Assembly (NCBI GenBank): GCA_933822405.4
Contig: CAKOGP040000102.1
Location: 31,090-95,089 of the forward strand
Reading direction: 5' to 3'
DNA length: 64,000 nucleotides
DNA from: Cylindrotheca closterium
Lineage: Eukaryota; Bacillariophyta; Bacillariophyceae; Bacillariales; Bacillariaceae
The position numbers were made by a program, and so were the translations under genes. Positions 21,464-33,300 of this stretch are shown piece after piece (position 1 is the first letter of the stretch; each line of letters starts with the position of its first letter). The notes beneath the pieces were generated by a model. That model searched no databases. It had not been told where the DNA came from and saw nothing but the letters and a program-made list of their open reading frames with translations.

Positions 21464-23299
21464 TCACTCGAATTCCTTCAATATCATGGAGGCAATTCGA
21501 AATTTGGCCTTGAGTGCCTTCCAATTCATTTCTTTCTTTTCCTGTTCCCTTTGCTGTTTTGCTTGTGCCTTGGTGGCTGCTTTTGGAGGAGGCGTTGCGG
21601 CTCCTGCTGCTGCTGCTGCTGCACTTGGTGTTGGCGGTGCTTTGCGTTGTTGAGCTGCCACGGAAGGCAACTTGTTTTTGGTTTTGCGTGGTGATGAGTA
21701 CTGTGCTGCGTAGGAGGAGGGTGGAGGTTTCTTGGGTGATTGGGGTGTCTGTGGTGTAGGTGGTGTCGTTATCGTCGCCTGTTGGTGGCCCGCTTGGAAC
21801 CGTCTGGGAGGAGAGTAGAACTTTGCTTTCTTTTTGCCTCGTTTCTCGGGTGAACCCTTGTCCAAGGCAGTGTCCATTGTCAGAAAAGTGAGTTCGTCAT
21901 CCTCCACAGTTGTATCCTGCTTGCTGTCAAAAGTAACCCAAAGCGTCGATGATTGTTCATCCGTCTCATTGAGTGCAGGAAGAGGATCGTCGGCGGAACC
22001 TGCATTTGGCTGTCCAATATTGTTACTTCGTCTGATAATTTCCACATCATCCTTGACATTGTTAGTCGTGGCGCAAGGCCAGAACGATGCATCGTTTCCC
22101 TCCTGTTCTCGCAGCAATTCATTTTGAGACCGGGCCTTTTTCTTTGGTTCGGCCGTAGCACTGGTACTTGCGTTGCTCCCGAAGGGATCTTCCCAACACG
22201 AGAGCCAGGATTGAAACTTGGTAATCCAATTCTCCGATGCCTCGGTATGGACCGACTTGTTGTCCAACTCCATATCATCATCATGATCATGATCATCGCA
22301 ATCATCATCGTTGCCACTAAAGTCGGAATCTCCCGCATCCGAAGCATTCTCGGCGACTATATTATTCTCCTGGATGGTTTCACTGCTCCTTCGTTTGGAC
22401 ATGTTGTTGACCGCCTTGAGTGATTCTGGCATGGCCTGCTGAAAGTAACAGATAAACAAACGCTGGGCTCGTTCCAATCGATGATGACTCCCCTCTTGAA
22501 AGTGCGCAATGGCCGTATCGTCATCCTTGGCAGCATGGTCACTGCTGCTATTAGGTCCACCACCACCACCACCACTACTGGAATCTCCCTCTTCTTGTGA
22601 ATGCGAATCGTTGAAATTGCTAGGCGACAACGTCAAGGGGGGCCGATAGATCAAACAACGATCCTTATCGTGATAATCTTGAATCCAATACAGAACCTCT
22701 TGATAGAGATGCGAGTTTTGGGTGATGGAATACCAGACTCGACCAATCAATTGGGTGGGTGCCAACAACAGATCCTCTTCATTCCCCGAATAATCTTCCA
22801 CAATCACCTTGAGTTCCATGAATTTGACCCAGAGTTCAATCAATTTGGATCGTTGGGCTGGCTTCCATTGAGGTGCATATTGCAAAACCGCCTCCTCCAT
22901 GTCGTTCCAAACGGGAATGGGTTGCGAGAGGACACTTCGAAAGACTCGGGATTTGGTCATGAGTTCCATTTCAAAATCCCAAGCGTCTTCGGTTCGTGGA
23001 TGTTCGGATCGTTCCGTCAGATTGGTCATTTGGGCGGTGGTTTTGGTTTCGGCGACTGATGATGCTGCAACTTTTCCTTTTGTTATTCGAGACGACGTGT
23101 CGGCATGACTTTCGTCCGCTGGAAATTCGACTGGGGAACCTCGATCGGCTTCTTCTTCTTGCTGATGTTGTTGATGATGAACTGGTGGCCTCGTCAATTC
23201 AGGTGACATGTAATCACTGGAATCATCTCCTATTGGAAATAACACCATGTCATCTGGCATGTCGCCATGATCTCGTTGAATCCTTGGTGGACTGGACAT
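21464..23299 (-). CDS. Acidic protein with a diatom helical domain (611 aa), paralogue of the gene at 37.2 kb
   Basis: Residues about 145-300 form a conserved helical block: FMELKVIVEDYSGNEEDLLL, then RVWYSITQNSHLYQEVLYWI with a following YH, and after an inserted Gly/Ser stretch RLERAQRLFICYFQQAMPES. The order (LELK..D, LLAPT.LI..VW, LY..V, RL.RT...Y) resembles the helical core of DUF1399/glycine-rich-domain proteins, where LSPS..ID.VWH.H precedes RY..TL..Y, but the VWH histidines are absent, so that link is tentative. The rest is acidic and low-complexity: residues 35-110 with a His/Gln run, and 320-370 with an Asp/His run. It ends with a Pro/Ala-rich, Lys-rich tail. Function unknown. The same block is in the gene at 37201-38406. 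Confidence 0.7.
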   Translation of the reverse strand: MSSPPRIQRDHGDMPDDMVLFPIGDDSSDYMSPELTRPPVHHQQHQQEEEADRGSPVEFPADESHADTSSRITKGKVAASSVAETKTTAQMTNLTERSEHPRTEDAWDFEMELMTKSRVFRSVLSQPIPVWNDMEEAVLQYAPQWKPAQRSKLIELWVKFMELKVIVEDYSGNEEDLLLAPTQLIGRVWYSITQNSHLYQEVLYWIQDYHDKDRCLIYRPPLTLSPSNFNDSHSQEEGDSSSGGGGGGPNSSSDHAAKDDDTAIAHFQEGSHHRLERAQRLFICYFQQAMPESLKAVNNMSKRRSSETIQENNIVAENASDAGDSDFSGNDDDCDDHDHDDDMELDNKSVHTEASENWITKFQSWLSCWEDPFGSNASTSATAEPKKKARSQNELLREQEGNDASFWPCATTNNVKDDVEIIRRSNNIGQPNAGSADDPLPALNETDEQSSTLWVTFDSKQDTTVEDDELTFLTMDTALDKGSPEKRGKKKAKFYSPPRRFQAGHQQATITTPPTPQTPQSPKKPPPSSYAAQYSSPRKTKNKLPSVAAQQRKAPPTPSAAAAAAGAATPPPKAATKAQAKQQREQEKKEMNWKALKAKFRIASMILKEFE

Positions 23300-23520
23300 T
23301 TTAGTATTGTTCTGATATGATTGTTGGCTAGTATTTTGTATTTTAGGCGAACGAATTGATTTTCAGATTCGATACACCGTGTATTCTGAATCCAACCGGC
23401 TAAGAATAACTGACTCTATACGGAGTCACGCTCTTATTGCTGCAGTCTGGTCGTTGAAAATGTAAATTACTGGCTGAGAAGATTGCTAGTTGTAACCCAT
23501 CAATCAAACAATCAAACAAG

Positions 23521-23583
23521 GTGAGAAAACAAAGCTTGTTTCCAACCAAACTCTTTCTGTTGACGCGTCGGTCTGGTTTGCAG
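23521..23583 (+). other. Probable 5'UTR intron
   Basis: GTGAGAAAAC donor-like start after ACAAG, and GGTTTGCAG acceptor before GTTAGGAG, 63 bp, just upstream of the small ORF at 23611. It fits the size of other introns in the window. Confidence 0.4.
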
Positions 23584-23610
23584 GTTAGGAGAGGCGGAGC
23601 ACCTTCCAGG

Positions 23611-23982
23611 ATGGACCGCGTACACACAACGTCAGATGCGGAGGGAGATTGGATAGACGAAAAAAGTCTCACGGACTTGAAAACAGCCGACGAACACATA
23701 TATTTCGAACTAAATACTCTTCTGCGCGAACATGGCCTGCTTGAGGTGCGCGCAAATACATACACCTCCAAAAGATCGGAAACGACTCCAACACGTGTCA
23801 TGGTGAGCCAAAATGTCCAATATCGGATTGGTTCGACCAATGAGACCGTGGAGTATCGCATCCATACAATATCTTCCTTATTGTTGGAAGTTACAAATGA
23901 AACAAGTGTTCATGTACCGTATAGGACCTTGATGCGATTCCAACTCATTTTTGGTTGCATGGGTTGGAGTCGAACTATGTAA
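23611..23982 (+). CDS. Small hypothetical protein (123 aa)
   Basis: An ATG-initiated frame (MDRVHTTSDAEGDWIDEK) with a balanced composition, two NET sequons and alternating hydrophobic strands toward the C-terminus (VQYRIGSTNETVEYRIHTIS). No family recognised. A candidate 5'UTR intron lies just upstream, supporting transcription on plus. An antisense frame of 153 codons (23400-23861) covers the same bases and is considered a shadow. It may be a remnant at the edge of the adjacent transposon. Confidence 0.35.
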   Translation: MDRVHTTSDAEGDWIDEKSLTDLKTADEHIYFELNTLLREHGLLEVRANTYTSKRSETTPTRVMVSQNVQYRIGSTNETVEYRIHTISSLLLEVTNETSVHVPYRTLMRFQLIFGCMGWSRTM

Positions 23983-24613
23983 CAATGAATGAATCAATCA
24001 TTCCGGACAATAGTATGGTGGTGTGTGAGGAGATCTCCTTCTTCTAGCAGCAGGCAGTACTCCCCATCAGGGACCCCATTATTTCTTTTAAAATTCCGGT
24101 CGTATATCTTGGCCACAATTCTCTTTTTCTACTGAAATATCTCTCTGGAATATCCTTAGATACTTATGCAGTTATCCATTGCAGGACTTTATTGCAGATT
24201 CTTATTTTGACGGTCACTAAAATATTCCGGAACAATTTCATTTATGTTTCCCATCCATGAAATTATTTCAGACGATTATTTCAAATTTCCTCCCCCCTAA
24301 TGTATCCCATTATTGTCAACAAACCCTAAATCTGTGACAACTTGTTGTGGACAATTGGTCTAATCCAAACAAATGGTTGGAATAAAATTAGTGGTTTACT
24401 ATATTGTAACAGCCTGTTAACTTTTGGCATAAAATGCTGCAATTTGCTGTTACACTTTCAGTCTAGTGTTTACGCTTGAAACACATTCCAGAGGCAAGTG
24501 TCTGAATGATGCTGCTGCATTCTTTTCTCAGGATATAATGGCAAATGTAATTGTATCCACACAATGGTAACTTTAAAATTGTATAAATATGAACTATGAA
24601 TGTATTGTACCAA
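23983..24613. other. AT-rich left subterminal region of element B
   Basis: No gene. It contains the candidate left inverted repeat near 24067 and clustered ATTATTTC and GGAATATCC-like motifs, as is typical of subterminal transposase-binding regions in CACTA-like elements (inference). Confidence 0.35.
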
Positions 24614-25668
24614 TTAGACTCCATATACTGCTAGATCAGCCCAGTTGTTTTGGATCACAACCTGATCCGCTGGGGCAGGAGCAACTTCCTCTGCGTTCAA
24701 TATGAAAGTTGTCTCAAATTGAAGTCCTAGAGTTTCATCAGCACGCTGCTCCTTGATCCTACTGAACAATTTGTTGAACAAAGTGTAACCCTCCTCACTC
24801 CAACCCTCAGCCTTCCTGGAGCCCCGACCACTCCCGGTGAATTTAAAGTCACCAACTATTCTGCATTCTTGTGCTGCTAAGGGGACATGGGACTCCGAGC
24901 TGTCACTACCAGGAGAGTCAGAATCCCCTTCCAGCCTCCTTGCATCAGGAGAGTCATTTCCATTGTTAGTCCCAATACCACCACTGGCCTCAGCCTCAGC
25001 AAGTTTTTTCTCCGCCTCCGCCTTCCATGCCTCATACCCATTGTCATATGCAAGCACCAAAAAAGCCTCAAGACATTCAGGCACAAATCCTGATATAGTC
25101 TTTTTCATTGACAAGGCAGTAAACTTCTGTCCATAAATCGCCCTCATGAAGTTCTTCAAGAACAGAATGTAGATGTCAGTGTTCTCCCGCAGTCCAGCAA
25201 TATTGCCCTCTGCCCCTACCGAATATACCATGCTTGGTTCTGGAGGCTGAACCCTTTCTGGGTTCATGAACATGCCTGGTATGATAAGGTTAGTGGGGGT
25301 ACTAATACTACATGCTAACCATGACACCAGTATTACTCACCAATGACCAGACCCTTCAAAGTGTTGCTCAACGTCTGTCTTTTACTATTCAGAGCCTTCC
25401 GATAGGCATTTTTTCCACTAGCCTGCCACCAAGCAATCAAAGCTCGTTTAGATGCCCTGATCTTTGTATCCTGTAAACAGGCTTTATAAATGGGACCATT
25501 GGCATCTAAGTCACGTAAATTGATGAGAAAAATTTGATAACGAAAGAATTTAGTTGTACAGGATCTTCACACAAGACTGCTCCACTGTTCATGCTCATTA
25601 CTTTGATCCTTAAAGGGTTGGGATTCCAGCTCCACTTCCACGCTTTGACCTGGAGGAAACCTTTGCAT
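24614..25668 (-). pseudogene. Element B accessory gene, unknown function, with one in-frame TGA
   Basis: Reading from the ATG at 25668, codon 34 is TGA (plus positions 25567-25569). The same frame then continues through FLINLRDLDANGPIYKACLQ, a 64-bp intron (25277-25340, donor GTGAGT, acceptor ATACCAG) and on to the stop at 24614. The spliced product is about 330 codons. Visible parts: a basic region KRALIAWWQASGKNAYRKAL, a helical YILFLKNFMRAIYGQKFT block, and a charged AEAEKKLAEAE helix leading into an Asp/Ser-rich linker. No known domain. It is oriented away from the dioxygenase-like gene with a shared 1.16 kb upstream region, so the two may be divergently expressed. It might be a transposition accessory protein; this rests on location only. 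Confidence 0.5.
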
Positions 25669-26203
25669 TTTTGTGTGTCAGAGAAGTTATGAAAAAAATT
25701 GCTCCCTCCAACGCCCTTTTGCTGCCACTTTCTGATCTACCTGTCACTTCAGTACTGTACTAGTACTAGCTCTACTGCTGTCATTGGTGCGCCTTGGTGC
25801 ACTGTAGACTTTCTTACCCAGTCTACACACACACAAAATGGCGCGATTCTGCGCCATAGTTTTGTGTCCTTTTGCATGTCCTGACTTCTCTGACTATCGA
25901 CAATTGACTTAACAGGATTAATCCAACAAACTGCGACCAAAAAACCAGTCCCCTTTTTCTCCCTCAAAACGTAGTTTTCACTGTATTTGCACCAAATTGC
26001 CCCTTTTTACCGCCGCACCCACAACACACAACACCAAGAATACGATTGATCCAACTGTCGATGGCTTCGAGGATTTACAATCGCCCACCAGAAATTCATC
26101 AGGACACAAAACAAAAGTACTATTATTTTTGTTAGAGTAGTATGTCGCTGTTTGCTATTGCTATGCTTTCATTTCCTCTTCTCTTTTGAGCAAAGAAAAT
26201 GTT

Positions 26204-26234
26204 GTCGTCGTCGTCGTCGTCGTCGTCATCGTCG
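26204..26234. repeat. GTC trinucleotide microsatellite
   Basis: About ten consecutive GTC units with one ATC interruption, noncoding, between the two divergent genes of element B. Confidence 0.9.
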
Positions 26235-26509
26235 CATCAAACTTTCATCTTGTCTTCAAAGTTTTTGCTGTCTCCTCTGACCTCCCTTCCCTAACCTAAA
26301 GAAACTTCGAAAGATGGCTCCTCTTTTTTTGTACAAGGATGGGTGTCTCTCAACACCCTTGCCATTGCCCATACAATCCCTTCTCTTCGTATGGTTTCAT
26401 CCGGGTTACCCGGTTATCAACTTTCCCGCAAGTACACCTAAATTTCGGGAATTTCTAGGATTCGCTGAAAACACACTTACTTTCGGGATAGTTGATAACC
26501 TGGAAAAGG

Positions 26510-26626
26510 AAATCGAATTCGAATAATAAAATACGTATGAAATCGAATACCAATAATAAAATACATATTGAAATCGAGTACGAATAATAAAATACGTATT
26601 GAAATCGAATACGAATAATAGAATAG
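26510..26626. repeat. 31-bp tandem repeat, about 3.8 copies
   Basis: Units start near 26510, 26540, 26571 and 26602, each AAATCGA(A/G)TACGAATAATA followed by AAATACGTATTG with small changes. It lies about 200 bp upstream of the dioxygenase-like ORF. Confidence 0.85.
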
Positions 26627-26832
26627 AATACTTTTTTGACATCACTGGCTAATAGCGCCCCCTTTTCAACAACGTTCTTTTTTTGCCAACGTTATTTTTA
26701 AAAAACCTCATTTATATACGATATTTTTTAAAAAACAATTCCTACGCTTTTTGTTAATTAAATTTGTTTTAAAAACACTTAGACGATTTCAAACAGAAGC
26801 ATTTACTTGTACAGCATTGTTCCTTCAATACA

Positions 26833-29320
26833 ATGAGGTGTGTGCAAACATTGCCAACACCACCCTCAAACACTGTAGTACAAGCAGCTTCAGCCATGGA
26901 CTGTGGAGATGGCTCATCCCAAGCTACCAAAGTAGGGCCCAATAAACCACCCCAAACCTCCCAAAAAAGGTCTCAAGAAGATGTTTCACGCTTAAACAGG
27001 AATGGAAACACTGCAAAGAAAAAGAAACATGAAGGGGTTGTCATAGACCTTTGTCAGGATTATAATGTTCCAGAGCTCCAACAGCAGCTATTCCAAGCAG
27101 CACCTACAGAGGAACTGGTTTCCTCTCTAATTGGATCTACTGGTCTTTCTTTCTCACGGGAATCCAAAAACTATAGTAGGAGTGTTGCTGTATATATATT
27201 CTTTTTCAGTAGGAACCTTGGTGTAAAGCCCTACGAACTTTTCAACAACAAACTCATGGGATACTTCCTCAAGAAAGGTGTAAGCAGAAACTTTGGAGTT
27301 TTCTTGGATCCAATATACAAAGGCAATTTGGAGGAACATATTCTCAAGATGAAACAGTACAATATCGCTCTAGTAGAAGAAAGGATGAGGGTTGTGGAAA
27401 ACGTTTTGCCAAAGTCCCCTGGACCACAACAGAAGTCAATTGTAACACTGACTAGGGATGCTTGGGACATGCTCATCGTTAGTTCCACTATTTCCCATTG
27501 CTTGCGGTATGCATTGGAGTGCATCAATCCAAAAACATGTATCTCATTTGCTACAACCTTTCGACAAGCTGTGGAAATGACAGAAGATTGTTTGACAATG
27601 GAGCAATACCGGGAAAGAGCAATCAATCTGTTACTTGCTTTGTCCAGTGCAGTTGGACCCCACCGTTCATTGGACAAACAAATATCAGCAGTCCTTCAGG
27701 ATCCAAAGTCAACCCCAAGGCAACTTGCACAATTAGTTGACCAGCAGGGTCAAAACAAAAATCCAGAACAAGCAGAACGTCTTGCTTCTCATTTCAAAGT
27801 GTTGCTGTTGGCCATATCCAAGTTTAAGCCCAATGTGACAACACGCAATCTTTCAAAAAAGACACTTTGCCATGATGGTGGCAAGACAAAAGGGGACTAC
27901 TTTAATATTTGGTTGCCTACACTAGCTGTTGGCTTCTACAGCCTGGTTATCTTTCCTCGGGACACCAAAGCAGTCAACAAATTGAAAGAAGATCTAAACC
28001 TATGCCTAGGTGGTGCACAAAGGCTGCAGCCAAGAAAGCCTTCCAAAAAGCCACCAGCTAAACCCTCACAAAGAACAAGGGTTGGCCCTTTACCCACCCA
28101 ATCACCCATTACTCAAAACAATTCTCCAGCAGAACCACCACCACCACCAGCAGCAGCACCACCAGCAGACCATGATGATGACCAATCCAATTCCTTAGAT
28201 GATGGGGGGTCATGTACCACATCTTCATCATCCGATTCTAATCCTTGTTCCAACAAATCATCAACCATTGATAAAGATGGACAGTGGGAACCCAAGCCAT
28301 TTGAAATTGAATACTGTGTGCCCACTCCTACTCAATGGAAAAGATATCAAGAAGAGGGGGCAATGAGTTGCTGGCTACATGTGGAAACACTTTATACAAA
28401 CATTGAGTTGCATCTTGCCATGAATGAAATCTATTGTGGTGCAAAATTCTGCCACAACAAACATGGCTGCCGAATTTTGTCTGGGAATGATAAGTCTACT
28501 GTGGGAGTAGATAAGATGAAAGGATTGTTTATAATTCCCAAAGAGACACCCCTGGTTATAAACTCAGAGATCCAGGTTGTGCGACCCAACTCCAACATTT
28601 GGAAGAAAATGCCAGAGGTGAATCTTTCATTGCTTATCAATACTGCCATCTTTTTGCACCAATTGAAAGGCAAAGCCTACAACTACAAACGCTCAGAGCA
28701 TGCAATTCAAATTCCCTTTGGACTTGTCAACCCCTGTCGTCAATGGTCTGGGTTTCCACTACTTCAGAGATGCAAGGAACTTAATGATTGGCAGAAGGAT
28801 ATCTTTCTAACTCATCTTGGGATGATATGTGATAACATATCTATCCATATAGATGAATTTCAGCGGCTGGCAGGGAAGCAACCATTATGCCAAAATGAAG
28901 ATAGGGACAAGAGGTATGCTGCCCGCTTTAGACAGAAATTGAAGCTGGCACCTCATTCAAGAATGAGGAAAGAAACAGCCTTTCTCACCTTCTCACCCAT
29001 TGGCCCAAACCATTTCCCACATAACAAGGACCATTGTGATACATCCAATCCTGTTGAAGATGGATATCATGAAACTGGATGTCATTCACAGGTGGTGACC
29101 ACCAATGGTGTTGACATGTACCTATTTCAAGTAATCATTGCCAGTCGTAAATGGATCTCAAGAGATTGTGTGATGAATGAACACTCCTATGACCCCTTGT
29201 CGGATGCAGATGGTGCTGAAGAAGGTGGTGATGCAGATGAAGCTCACAGAGGAGATGATGACAAACAAGAAAGCATAGATGATGATGAGGAAACTGAAAA
29301 TGGTTATGAGGAAAGAAGCC

Positions 29321-29385
<65 letters not shown>

Positions 29386-30285
29386 AGTGAAATTGGGGAT
29401 GCAAGCAAGGAAGACGAAGCTACCTTTTTGAACATTGGGGAAGAACTCCTGATTGGTTTTGTTGATAAGGGACCTGGAGGACAACTCGAACTTAAACCAC
29501 TCCGTAATTTGAAGATTGGGATGGTAATGTATGTCTGTCCATACATACCAGTTGATCTATTGGCACCACTTGTACAATATTACAAGTCTGACACTTACAT
29601 GGAGAAGTTCAAGAATTGCACTGGAATTGTGAACCATAGTAGTGGAAAAGGAAGTGCCAGCCCTCCCCATGCTGAATATCTAATGTCAGGGCCTTCCAAC
29701 TGGCATGAGCATGAGTCCAATCTAATGCATGCAATCCAAAAAGCCCTGGAGTTGGAGACAGGACATGGTTTTTCATACAATGACTGTGGTTGTATCAGGA
29801 CTGTAAATGGGATGTATCATCAGCCTTCTCATGTAGATCATGGGAAGGCTCTGCAGCTGCATCATTGAGCTTATATTGGTCATATGGGCCTGTGTCAGGA
29901 GGGATCAGTATTGCGGCTGGACTTTCCAACTGATAAAGCAAATGAATACATATATGATGATGAGGCTGTCATTCCAGAGAGAACAAAAGTGTTGCAAGAG
30001 CAGGTGTTTGTACACATTCCATTTGGGTCACTTCTTCTCATTGACGCTTGACAGTTCCATGGGGGCCACTATGGGTCCAACGAGGTTCTTAGATTCCACT
30101 GCATATTTTCTGACTTTGAATGGGTTTCAAACATCCAAACTGATGAGTTATGTCTGCTGTTGGACAGGACACATGCTTCAGGAATGGCCATGGACCATGT
30201 CAAAAATTTCATCAGGGAGTGCAGGGATGATGATCAGGGTCAACGGAAAGGGTACATTGAATCTTTTGAAGTAGCATGTATTTAA
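26833..30285 (+). pseudogene. Transposon-borne gene with 2-oxoglutarate/Fe(II) dioxygenase-like motifs, two in-frame TGAs
   Basis: An ATG-initiated frame of 1011 codons, TGA at 29866-29868, then the same frame continues to TAA at 30283 with one more TGA at 30049-30051. About 1150 codons in all. Around residues 725-765 is HFPHNKDHCDTSN followed by TTNGVDMYLFQVIIASRK, an H-x-D-like block. At about residue 1000 is HVDHG, then after the first TGA come VHIPFGSLLLIDA, QFHGGHYG and VLRFHCIFS, fitting the HxD...H...R ligand and 2OG pattern of double-stranded beta-helix dioxygenases. Between them is a poly-Asp run. The N-terminal 400 residues are of unknown fold. In fungi, KDZ transposons carry TET/JBP dioxygenase genes (established); a similar cargo relationship here is inference. 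It is convergent with the transposase gene, 43 bp away. Confidence 0.55.
29322..29384 (+). repeat. GAT trinucleotide run coding for poly-Asp
   Basis: About 21 GAT codons in the dioxygenase-like gene give an uninterrupted aspartate tract. Its antisense reading produces a spurious poly-His or poly-Ile frame. Confidence 0.95.
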
Positions 30286-30328
30286 TTACTTGACTTGACT
30301 GTATTATCCAGTTAATTCTATTTTCCTG

Positions 30329-33300
30329 TTAATTCTCCCTTCTAGCTTGGTCCCTTCCATAGTCACGGGAGGATTGGCTCATGTGCTTGAGAAAGTTTGG
30401 TGATTTGAGGAACTGCTCAGGCCACTCATCTTTTGCTGTCCAGATTGCATCAAAGCTATCTTGTGCCAGAGAATCTGCAGCTGTCACCTCCACCCTAGTA
30501 TTGCTGCTGGAAGAGGATACGACTTGTCTACAAAAGGAATCCCCAATCAAATTGGAACCCAGATCAATACAATAAATACGGTGTTCAATCTCGTCCAAAC
30601 CAAGCTCTTCAAAGACAGCTTCATGGTAGAACTTGTTTCCAATGATCTTTTGTTGAAATTGCATGTTCCAGTGGGAGAATAGCAAAGAGTGGGTGTCTTT
30701 ATCAGCAGTAATGTGATCTGTTTCAGAAGCAACTTGTAGAAGGCACTTCAATGTTCCATAGGATTGTTGTTGTGGTTCCAGGCCTCTGATGGCAAAGTCA
30801 CTTTTATCAAACCATATAGCAGCCAAACGACATGGTACTCCAGAAGTCTGATCAAAGTTCACCTTAACATAATCATACCATGCTCCTCCTCTTCTATAGT
30901 TGGCATGTGCACGGCAAATCTCCCCCAAAATGGTTGCTTCAGTGTATACAGGAATAAGCCTACTGTTCTCCCCCTTGGACCTTCTCTGGAACCAGTCCAC
31001 TGTAGCAGGGGACAGTGGTGGTTCAATCACTAGCTCAGTCTTGGTACCAACCTTTTTCCAAAACATTCCTGTCTTTGTACATAATATATACTTCTGAGAA
31101 GATTTTGGGATGCCATGTTTTGGTTTTGATTCTCCTGGAGTTTGTTTTGTATGGAAGGATTGTGAAGCATGTTGCAGAAGGACAGCATCATGAACCCTAT
31201 CACAAATCTGTTTGCAGTAAAGCACAGCCCCCACATTTTGAGTGTCTGGCTTGGTAGCTTGGCCCAAATCTTGAGATTCCTTTCCCCAGTGGATGAATTG
31301 AAACCATCTGATGATCCAAACAGGAGTATGTCTGCAAGGAAATGTGAAAGTTCAACAAACTTACGGAGCTTCCATCCTTTGGTGTTAGGACCCCGAAAGA
31401 TTCCATGTACAATTACCTTGAGAAGTAAGGAAAGGGAGAGAGAGTACAATTGCCCCTTGCTAGTGGCTGTTTCATTGTTCTCAGTAGAACCAAGGTCTGG
31501 GCTTTTCAAGAAGGAATGAAACAGTAAAATTGTCTCAACAAGATAGGTAAATTCAGGCAATGTAAGAGACACAGTTCGTGTGGAACTGCCCTCGTAACTA
31601 CCTTCATTTAATCCATTGGACACAATAGATGGTTTCCATGCTGATTCAACCTGTGCTGCAGTTGGTTGCAATGATTGCCACTTTCGGTCTGGTTGATGGT
31701 CAGCAACACTGAAACTGTCCATGCTCATTTCTTGGTAGTCTAAATCAGGTAGCACATTGTGGTGGGGATCTGCCTGCTGCTTCCAAACAGGCTTTATACG
31801 ATCACATAGGACCTTTTGTAATCACTGTTTATGATGCTGAGGCAGTTGTGGTTCCAGGTCCTTGTGCACATATTGAAGTCCAATAACATCCAAATAATCC
31901 TTCACCTCAGGCCAATCTAGTTTCACCAATGTAACTTCCTCGTCTGGATAATTGCATGTGTCTTCCTCTAGGTGGTACACATTGGCCTCCTCCCCATCAT
32001 CATCATCATCAGTACCTCTCCCCAATTCAGGCTCATTATCATTATCTATGGCTGTGGATGCTGGTGTTGTTGGTGTTAAATTATTGGAACCAGGGCTGGA
32101 CTTGGTTCTCTTCCTTGAACGTGACTGACGTTCTTCACGTTCTGAATCAAATGATGCTCTGAATCGATGCAATAGCAAATCCTGTCCCTTCTTGCTTTGG
32201 AGGATGATGGAAAGCAAAAAAAGCTGACCAAGTCTTTCAGATGAACTCAAATTTGTGAGCTTTGTGTATCCATGTCGGAAGGTAACCCTGGGGTAATTCT
32301 CCTTCTCCCTGGTTTGGTTCCGACCTGGACCAAACAGGGACTCAACATAATCATCAATTTCTTTCAAGGCTGCAGGGGACATAAGACCAAAGAAGACTTC
32401 CAATATCATTGGGATAAGACCCTCTTCAATTGTGTGCATGGGATCAGTTGAAGTTGCATCCAGGATGTTGTTCTTGTTAGGCCCAAAATCAACATCAGAC
32501 CAGGCATTGAGAAGGGCATGAGAGCCTAAGACTTTATGCAGGATGAGATCACATATCAGCATCCTCCTTTTCTTCAGTCGCAGAACATCGTTTCGTTCCT
32601 TCTGTGTCTTGTGACCATCCATATAGCGTCTCCATTTAGCAAAATTTGGGGACTCTGGTATGACATTTTGCAGCTGATTCATACCAACTGCATTGGAATG
32701 GTCCTGTCGACCATAAGATGGTCCAAGGGATCCCAGTGAAAGTTTATGCATGAATACAAACAAGAGGGCAACACACTCATGAATGGGATCATCAGAGCAA
32801 GTGGCAGGACAAAGACATCTTCAAGACAATCTTGGGGAATTCTCTGATTGGTCAGCAACCCGTTGGGCCAGCTGATCATTACTGAGGTTGTCCCCAATTA
32901 TTGAGGCAATTGGAGCAATAATCTTGAAACAACCTACATGAGGGCCACGTCTGAACAACTTTGGGGCTGCTCAGATTGGATAGTCTTCAATGGTTCCAAT
33001 AAGATGGACAGACAGTGGTGATAGTCTCTCAGTGCCATACTCCGACTGTTGGTGGTGGTGGTAGGCGAACGTTGTTGCCGTAGCCACTTGAGGCTTGGGA
33101 CATATCCTAGTAGGACCCAGTTCTCTGCTTTTTCCCGGGATGTCTGGTCAAGGTCAGCAGAAGTTACAGCCACTGGTTCAACAGAGATCTTCTCTATCTT
33201 GTCAACACCAGTCTTGTCCATGTATGCTACAAGTGGATGAAGAAGATATTTACCACTGTCCAACTTCTGCTTATAATGGGGCATTTGGGTGGCCTGTCGA

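Larger units (their letters stand above)
25669..26832. other. Shared upstream region of two divergent element B genes
   Basis: Holds a GTC/TCG microsatellite (26204-26234), a 31-bp minisatellite (26510-26626) and AT-rich sequence near 26690-26760. No supported gene; frames here are short and lack domains. Confidence 0.45.

Noticed and set aside
23400..23861. 153-codon minus-strand frame
   Set aside because: Overlaps a plus-strand ORF that has a plausible 5'UTR intron; no domain and weaker composition.
29135..29546. Minus-strand frames with poly-His, poly-Ile or poly-Ser
   Set aside because: They are antisense readings of the GAT repeat in the dioxygenase-like gene.
25567..30051. Selenocysteine decoding of the in-frame TGAs in element B
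   Set aside because: No redox-type context (such as a neighbouring Cys) at most sites, no SECIS seen, and frameshifts in the same element point to decay.
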